This document shows, in pieces, positions 59,095-64,000 of a DNA stretch of 64,000 nucleotides. The stretch is from assembly GCF_043290135.1 (NCBI RefSeq), contig NC_134709.1, forward strand, positions 64,023,056-64,087,055, given 5' to 3'. The translations under genes and the position numbers were made by a program. Source of the stretch: Rhipicephalus microplus (Eukaryota; Arthropoda; Arachnida; Ixodida; Ixodidae). Every line of letters starts with the position of its first letter. Positions within the stretch are counted from its first letter, which is position 1. The notes below the pieces were generated by a model. That model was not told where the DNA came from, did not search any database, and saw only the letters and a list, made by a program, of their open reading frames with translations.

Positions 59095-59990
59095 AAGCGT
59101 GTGTTTAGAGAAAGTGCTCAACCATTTTGAGTACTCTAGTATTGGAGAGCATAAAGCCGTCCCGTGGGCCTTACACTCGATGAATTTGCGTCGACAAACA
59201 TTACGCCGTATCGAGCGTGGACAACTATGTTTGGAAAACTGATCATATGATATGTGGGGTTTAACCTCCCAAAACCACCATATGATTATGAGAGACGCCG
59301 TAGTGGAGGGCTCCAGAAATTTCGGCCACTTGGGGTTCTTTAACGTGCACCCAAATATGGGCACACGGGCCTACAGCATTTCCGCCTCCATCGGAAATGC
59401 AGCCCCCGCAGCCTGGATTCGATCCCTCGACCTGCGGGTCAGCAGCCGAGTACCTTAACCACTAGACCACCCCAATGGGGCTATGTATAGAAAAAGCGTT
59501 GGACGATTAAGAGTACGATGTACTCTACTATGGGATAGCATTAAGCTGTGCCGGCAAACACTCCATGCAGAAAAACACTGGTGATAACGTTGGCGAGTTC
59601 AGAACAAGTGGTGAACGATTTAGAGTACTTTGTACGCTACTATGAGAGAGCGTAAAGTCATCCCGTTGGCCTCACACGTCATGAGGCCGTGTTGACAAAA
59701 TTTGCTCTATTTACAAGTTCACCACAATGCATGGTGGTGTTTAGGAAACATTATTAACGATTTCGAGTACTTAGTACTCAACTATGGGAGAGCATTGAGC
59801 CGTCTCTATGTAGCCCGCCAAACTGCAATGTTCAGTGAAGGTTACCACATTGCTTTTTGTCAGACGCAGGTGTGTTTAGAAAAAGCGGTTAGTGATTTAG
59901 AATACTTGGTATTCTATTCTACGGGAAAGCATAAAACCATCTCGTTGGTCTCACACTTACTGACACTGTCCAGAGAAGCTAAATGAACAC
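59095..59990. repeat. Degenerate tandem repeat array, five units, interrupted by a SINE
   Basis: Units near 59099, 59480, 59596, 59737 and 59871 share the order GTGTTTAGAAAAAGCG, then a palindromic core like GAGTACTTNGTACTC, then ACTATGGGAGAGCATAAAGC and CCGTTGGCCTCACAC. Unit length is about 115-145 bp. Divergence between units is high, so the array is old. Confidence 0.75.
59240..59479 (-). mobile_element. Ruka-like SINE inserted in the tandem array
   Basis: Minus-strand SINE with the same body and tail as the copy at 58130. Flanks CTATGTTTGGAAAA (59226-59239) and CTATGTATAGAAAA (59480-59493) look like a diverged target duplication. Confidence 0.85.
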
Positions 59991-60343
59991 CTAAGTATTA
60001 TGGCTATTCAAAGGTCATCAACGAGATTTTCGAAAGACCAGGCCACACACTACTCGTAAATGTAATGGCTATGTTGCCTGCCTTTTTTAATATTATGAGT
60101 TCAATTGCTGCTGCATTTTACTTCCGTCAATATACCTCGGTAGCATTCTGGTCTTTGCACACGAGTTTTATCAGAGCCTAGTGTTCAGGACAAAAAAATA
60201 ATAAAAATGGTTGCGGTTTAACTCTGCTTTTCCAGGATGTGCGTAGCGAAAAGCAGGGTTCAACTTGCTATGCAGCTTGTTTCTCTGTAGGTTGTGACAG
60301 TGGTCACAAGTATTTATTTACAATAGAGAGGCGTAGGACCTTT

Positions 60344-60898
60344 TTAGAGGCCCCTACAGACTAGATGGACTCTCTCTTTCGGGACCCCAGTGGTTAAAGC
60401 CGTCGTCTGGCTCTCTGGACCAAGGCCTGCAGGGCCTGAAGGTCTGAGCAGCCGAATAGGGCCGCCTAGCTCCAAGTCTCCTCGCCTAGGGTTTGGGTTA
60501 GGATTAATAGCTGCGTTATCTTGGCAGGCTCGCACCTTTTGGTAGGTGTCTGCCACCTCCCCACGGTGCTGCCACTGTCCTGAGACCGTAGGGTCGAAAT
60601 GTTTCACCATGGCCGGACATAGCACTGTATTCGTCTGGAGGCACAGCAAAATGCGCTTCTGTCCTTTCTTCAACCACCATGTGGGGTTAGGGTAGCAGCG
60701 ATGACTTTCCCGATAATAATGAATAATAAGGTTACGTTTCTCGAGGTGTGAGGCTCGTTCTTCCTCCATCTCCTCGGTCCGCAGCCTCCTCTTGATTTCG
60801 TTGCGATGACGAAGCCTGGCTTCTTTCATTCTCTCCGACTCTCTGTATATGCCGACGAATCCCACCGAGTGACACCTTCTATACAACACCGGCTCCAA
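60344..60898 (-). other. Uncharacterised open frame of 184 codons
   Basis: An ATG-initiated frame with a charged helical part (EIKRRLRTEEMEEERASHLE), a Trp-rich segment (PNPTWWLKKGQKRILLCLQ) and a Pro/Gly-rich end (LGGPIRLLRPSGPAGLGP). The amino-acid composition looks protein-like, but I recognise no family. It may be part of an undescribed transposon. No splice partners were identified. Confidence 0.35.
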
Positions 60899-61552
60899 GA
60901 AGGGTTAAAAAAATTGCTGCAGTGGAAATCATTGCCCAGGAGTGAAAACGCGCCTCTGGTAATATGGCGGCTATGGCGGCAATCTTGCTGAGGACATGAT
61001 AAAGTTCAGAACGGAGCTTTTCCCTCGCACGCCCAACGACGTTAATGTTGAAACTTTTTCGGGTTACATAGTGCTTCAGGGGCGTCTTGGTTTTACTAGT
61101 TTTCCTTAGAAGGTCTCTAATTTGAGGCAAAGGTCTTTGGAGATTCAGTCAGCCGTACCCGCTTCGTGTGTGATTTCCTCGCGAACAACTATCTTTTGAT
61201 CTAGAACTAACGTAGCGTTTACACTAACATACCAAAGCCGCTTGATTTCTAAGTAGGCACGACCAGAAAAGAGCATGTTTCCGACATCTTGGCAGTGACA
61301 TAGCTGGCTTCGCTTCCGCTGGCAAGCCATAGCGGGAGCTTCCACTCCTCCTCTTGTTGCAACGCTGTTTCATCGGTTTCTCCTCTGACGTCATGCCGGG
61401 TGGCGCAGCGAGGCGCTGCCATGTCAGGTTTCCCGGCAGCTCAACCACTGCAAGACCAATGGTAATATGTAGGTGTTCTGTGGCGAAACCAGAGAAAGTA
61501 CGTAGGCTGAATCAAGTGCGGAGCTGGGCAGCCTTGTTTCTCTTCGGTTTTC
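60899..61552. other. Stretch without recognised gene
   Basis: Short frames on the minus strand (61448-61145) have no recognisable similarity. No repeat identified. Confidence 0.45.
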
Positions 61553-61573
61553 TTTTAGGGGCGAAGCTCCTTA

Positions 61574-62258
61574 TGCCTAGTTCACACTGAAACATCCGCT
61601 TTCTACAGCGACTGAAATTCCCCAGCCGCCGAAACGCAGCGTCGTTCGCACTGGACGCGCCCCGCGCCGCCGAATATGCCATCTACTACGGGGCGAACGC
61701 GAGTTGGATGCGCTGTCACCCGGTTGTTGTCGCGGCTCGCAAACGCTACTACGATATCCGGTGGTGTATACTTCGACGATTCTCGTACGCAAGAAGCAAG
61801 AAAAGACAGTACTGCTTAATTTGCTGGCATGTGGCTGTCTTGTAATGCACGAAGAGCAGAAAAACCACCGACGCCAGCGGCGTTGGTGGGTTCGTTTTGC
61901 TCTGCAAGACCGCAACAAGCTCGGTCACGCCAACAGCAAGCTCGGTCACCTCTTTCACGAAATACGGAGGCGAAGTAGGCACAGAATAGGTTAAACTCCC
62001 GTTGGTTTTAACATTCGGTTACGTGCACTGCGGCAAAGTGAGTAGGGCATGGCCGCCATTTTTCAAAATTCCTTGACCAGCGCTCCTATTGGTCCCCGGT
62101 GACCGATTCGGCGGCAGACGCCGCAAAAATCGGTCCGAGAGCGATCGGCGTGGAGAGGGCCATTTCGGCGGATCTCGCCGCCGCCGAACCGGATTCGGAG
62201 CACTTTCGGCGGCCGGAATGCTCAGTGTGAACGCGGCCAGGTGTTTTGTGACGCGGCC
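61574..62258 (+). mobile_element. PIF/Harbinger-like non-autonomous element with TTA target duplication
   Basis: Flanked by TTA (61571-61573 and 62259-62261), the 3-bp target typical of PIF/Harbinger. The ends share an inverted GTTCACACTGA motif (left near 61580, right near 62222-62232). The uninterrupted site is visible in the inverted copy near 57127, where the flanks are joined with one TTA. It contains a fragment of a HARBI1-like N-terminal region. Confidence 0.78.
61704..61994 (+). pseudogene. HARBI1-like transposase N-terminal fragment
   Basis: The frame encodes RRWWVRFALQDRNKLGHANS, which resembles the conserved R-x-W-V-R-P segment with a following short helix at the start of HARBI1/PIF transposases. 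The catalytic DDE part is absent, so this is a remnant carried inside the element. Confidence 0.6.
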
Positions 62259-62729
62259 TTATAGCGGCACCCGTTCGTCCCTCGTAGTCGTAGTAGTAGT
62301 GTGTAACCAGGCTTACATTTTGACCTCCAAGGTGGTGCCGGTGGGAGATTTCTGTGCGTTGTTGAACAATAGAACATTCGCAGCGTGCGCGTTAACTAAA
62401 AGCCGAATTCTTTTGTCTCTCATTCTCCCTTAGCCGCCATTTGCATGTACTTCGAGCACTATCTGACTGAAAAAGTTTGCGACGTCATACTCGCTGGGCG
62501 TAACCTCCTTGGTTTTCGAAATGTTTAGCGAGCGTTCGGCCGCAGTGCCACGAATACAGTGAACTAGTATATACCATGAACTCGAGGTGGTTAAAGGTGG
62601 GAAGTGGACCCGAAGCGCAAGCCGTAAGGAAGTGTGCGTGTGCCTCCTCTCGTTCAGTCCTTGGAATGTCCGCTGGATGGTGGTGCTTCTATATTAGGAA
62701 TATATGATGAAAAGATGCGAGATGGTGGT
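62259..62729 (+). repeat. Long dispersed repeat, right copy
   Basis: Inverted partner of 56655-57143; its outer few bases lie across the Harbinger-like insertion at 61557-61573. The two copies lie about 5.1 kb apart in opposite orientation. Confidence 0.85.
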
Positions 62730-62748
62730 ACTTGGCGTGTTCAATAGG

Positions 62749-62985
62749 TGGACGAACGAACACACATACAGATGCACGGACAGACGCACGAATGGCTGCA
62801 CGGACGGATGGACGCATGGACGGACGCAGGAGCGGATGCATGTACGAACGCACAGACGGACGCACAGATGGACTTTCGGACGCACGAACAGACACACGCA
62901 CGAACGGGCGGATGGACGCACAGGCGGCCACACAGACGCATGCGTGGATGGACGGAAGCAAGAGCGAATGGACGGACGGATGCTT
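62749..62985. repeat. Degenerate (GGAC/GATG)n microsatellite
   Basis: An irregular run of ACGGACGGATGG-like units. It opens long Arg-Thr-Asp-Gly or Arg-Pro-Ser-Val frames in all phases, none of which is a gene. Confidence 0.9.
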
Positions 62986-64000
62986 CGCCCCACTCTCCAT
63001 CATTCACTCCGTGGATATGCTACCATTTTTTTCAGGCACACGCAGGGATGGCACTTGCACTGCGTGTGGCTTCGCTTGTCGGCGGGGCTCTCTGCGTTGG
63101 CTCCAGCTACACCCCGACTACAAGACGTTGTTATCTTGCGGCGTCTTTGAAGCACCCGAGATGTTGCAGAAAGGGAAGGATTTACTTAACCCTCAAGAAA
63201 ATACAAGCCACACAGGCTATAAACGCCACACAGGCGAAACGGCACGAGCGTCACTCCGTCACGTCGACGTCTTCTTTCACAGTAACTACAAAAGGCACGT
63301 GCATTTCTAACAGTTTTTTTTTTTTGCGAACACGACACCAGCTGCCGAGAAGAATGATAGCAATACTTATGCCGATATTCACAAAGCAACCTTAACCTTA
63401 GCTTTTGGTTGCCCCAAACTTCCGTACGCGCCACATGCCTTGTAAGGGTACATATATAAAGGCAACAGGGTAAAAAATAATAACAATGACCAGATTGCTT
63501 TGTGATTGCTCTGGTTCATTTATAAAATGGCAAAGGTACAATACCGAGAATAAAAACGTGAAAAAATGATAAGGTTGGTATGTGAATACGATCTCTAATA
63601 TGTCTGAGCTTCGCAGAGCAAGAGTAAAGTGATATTTAGTGCTGTCGAGGACTAATTTTGAGATCCACAGTATGAGTGAGTTCAACAGAGCAAAAGTGAA
63701 ACGGGTCCTGCAACACTTCTCGAAATAGCCATGAAAATGAAAAACATTCACTGAAAAAATCTGATTGCCTCACGAATTCATCGCCGAAGAAATTTTCAGA
63801 ATCTGTCCAGTGAGAGCGGAGTTAATAAAGATTTGTCAAGCACTGCATTTGCATCTTTCTTGTTTCGTCCCAGCGAAAGCGCTGGACGCTAAGCAGGAAG
63901 GAATGGCCCAGATGAAAAAAGGGCGCGCGTGGACAAGTCGCCACCTCGCGCGGTGGCCGCAGTAACGACCGAGCCCGCCATGTCCAAATCAGCCATTGGC
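62986..64000. other. Right edge of the window without recognised gene
   Basis: A frame on the plus strand continues from the microsatellite to 63395 but has no recognised domain. The remainder is AT-rich with no supported feature. Confidence 0.45.

Noticed and set aside
62689..63395. Several overlapping 80-215-codon frames with Arg/Thr/Gly or Pro/Ser/Val repeats
   Set aside because: They arise from the degenerate GGAC/GATG microsatellite, which is open in several phases on both strands. The non-repetitive tail to 63395 has no recognised family.
1..64000. Bacterial or symbiont DNA, CRISPR array or defence island
   Set aside because: Split genes with GT/AG introns, SINEs, LTR elements and microsatellites run through the whole window, and no array of spaced direct repeats is present.

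Overview
This is animal nuclear DNA, most likely from a hard tick. It contains an intron-rich gene spread over 45 kb, several copies of a tRNA-derived SINE resembling the tick element Ruka, degenerate Ty3/gypsy retrotransposons, a THAP-type P element and microsatellites. I saw no bacterial operon, rRNA gene, CRISPR array or free-standing tRNA gene.

The host gene lies on the minus strand from 46743 (start codon) to 1624 (stop). I reconstructed 14 coding exons with GT/AG borders and compatible phases. They total 2241 nt, or 746 residues: signal peptide, Reeler domain, acidic linker, DOMON domain, cytochrome b561 core with four histidines, and a Pro/Ala-rich tail. This is the architecture of ferric-chelate reductase 1 (FRRS1-like), a membrane haem protein that moves electrons across a membrane to ferric iron or another acceptor. 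Nearly every line between 1.6 and 46.7 kb that is not an exon is intron filled with repeats.

Intron 11 (7117-19521) carries one Ty3/gypsy element (A, 7483-18265) with a second (B, 11050-16374) inserted into its protease region. Intron 6 holds a fragment of a third, in the opposite orientation. Intron 1 holds a structurally complete LTR element (D, 38824-43791) that encodes only Gag and protease. Judged by eye, LTR divergence orders the insertions A (oldest), B, D (youngest).

Upstream of the host gene, on the plus strand, lies a P-superfamily DNA transposon (51633-56363). It has imperfect terminal inverted repeats, a two-exon THAP plus DDE transposase gene broken by two stop codons, and a SINE inserted downstream of the coding region. 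The last 7.6 kb is repeats: two inverted copies of a roughly 480-bp repeat, one interrupted by a PIF/Harbinger-like insertion whose empty site is preserved in the other copy; two more SINEs with target duplications; a degenerate tandem array; and a degenerate microsatellite. No second intact host gene was found.
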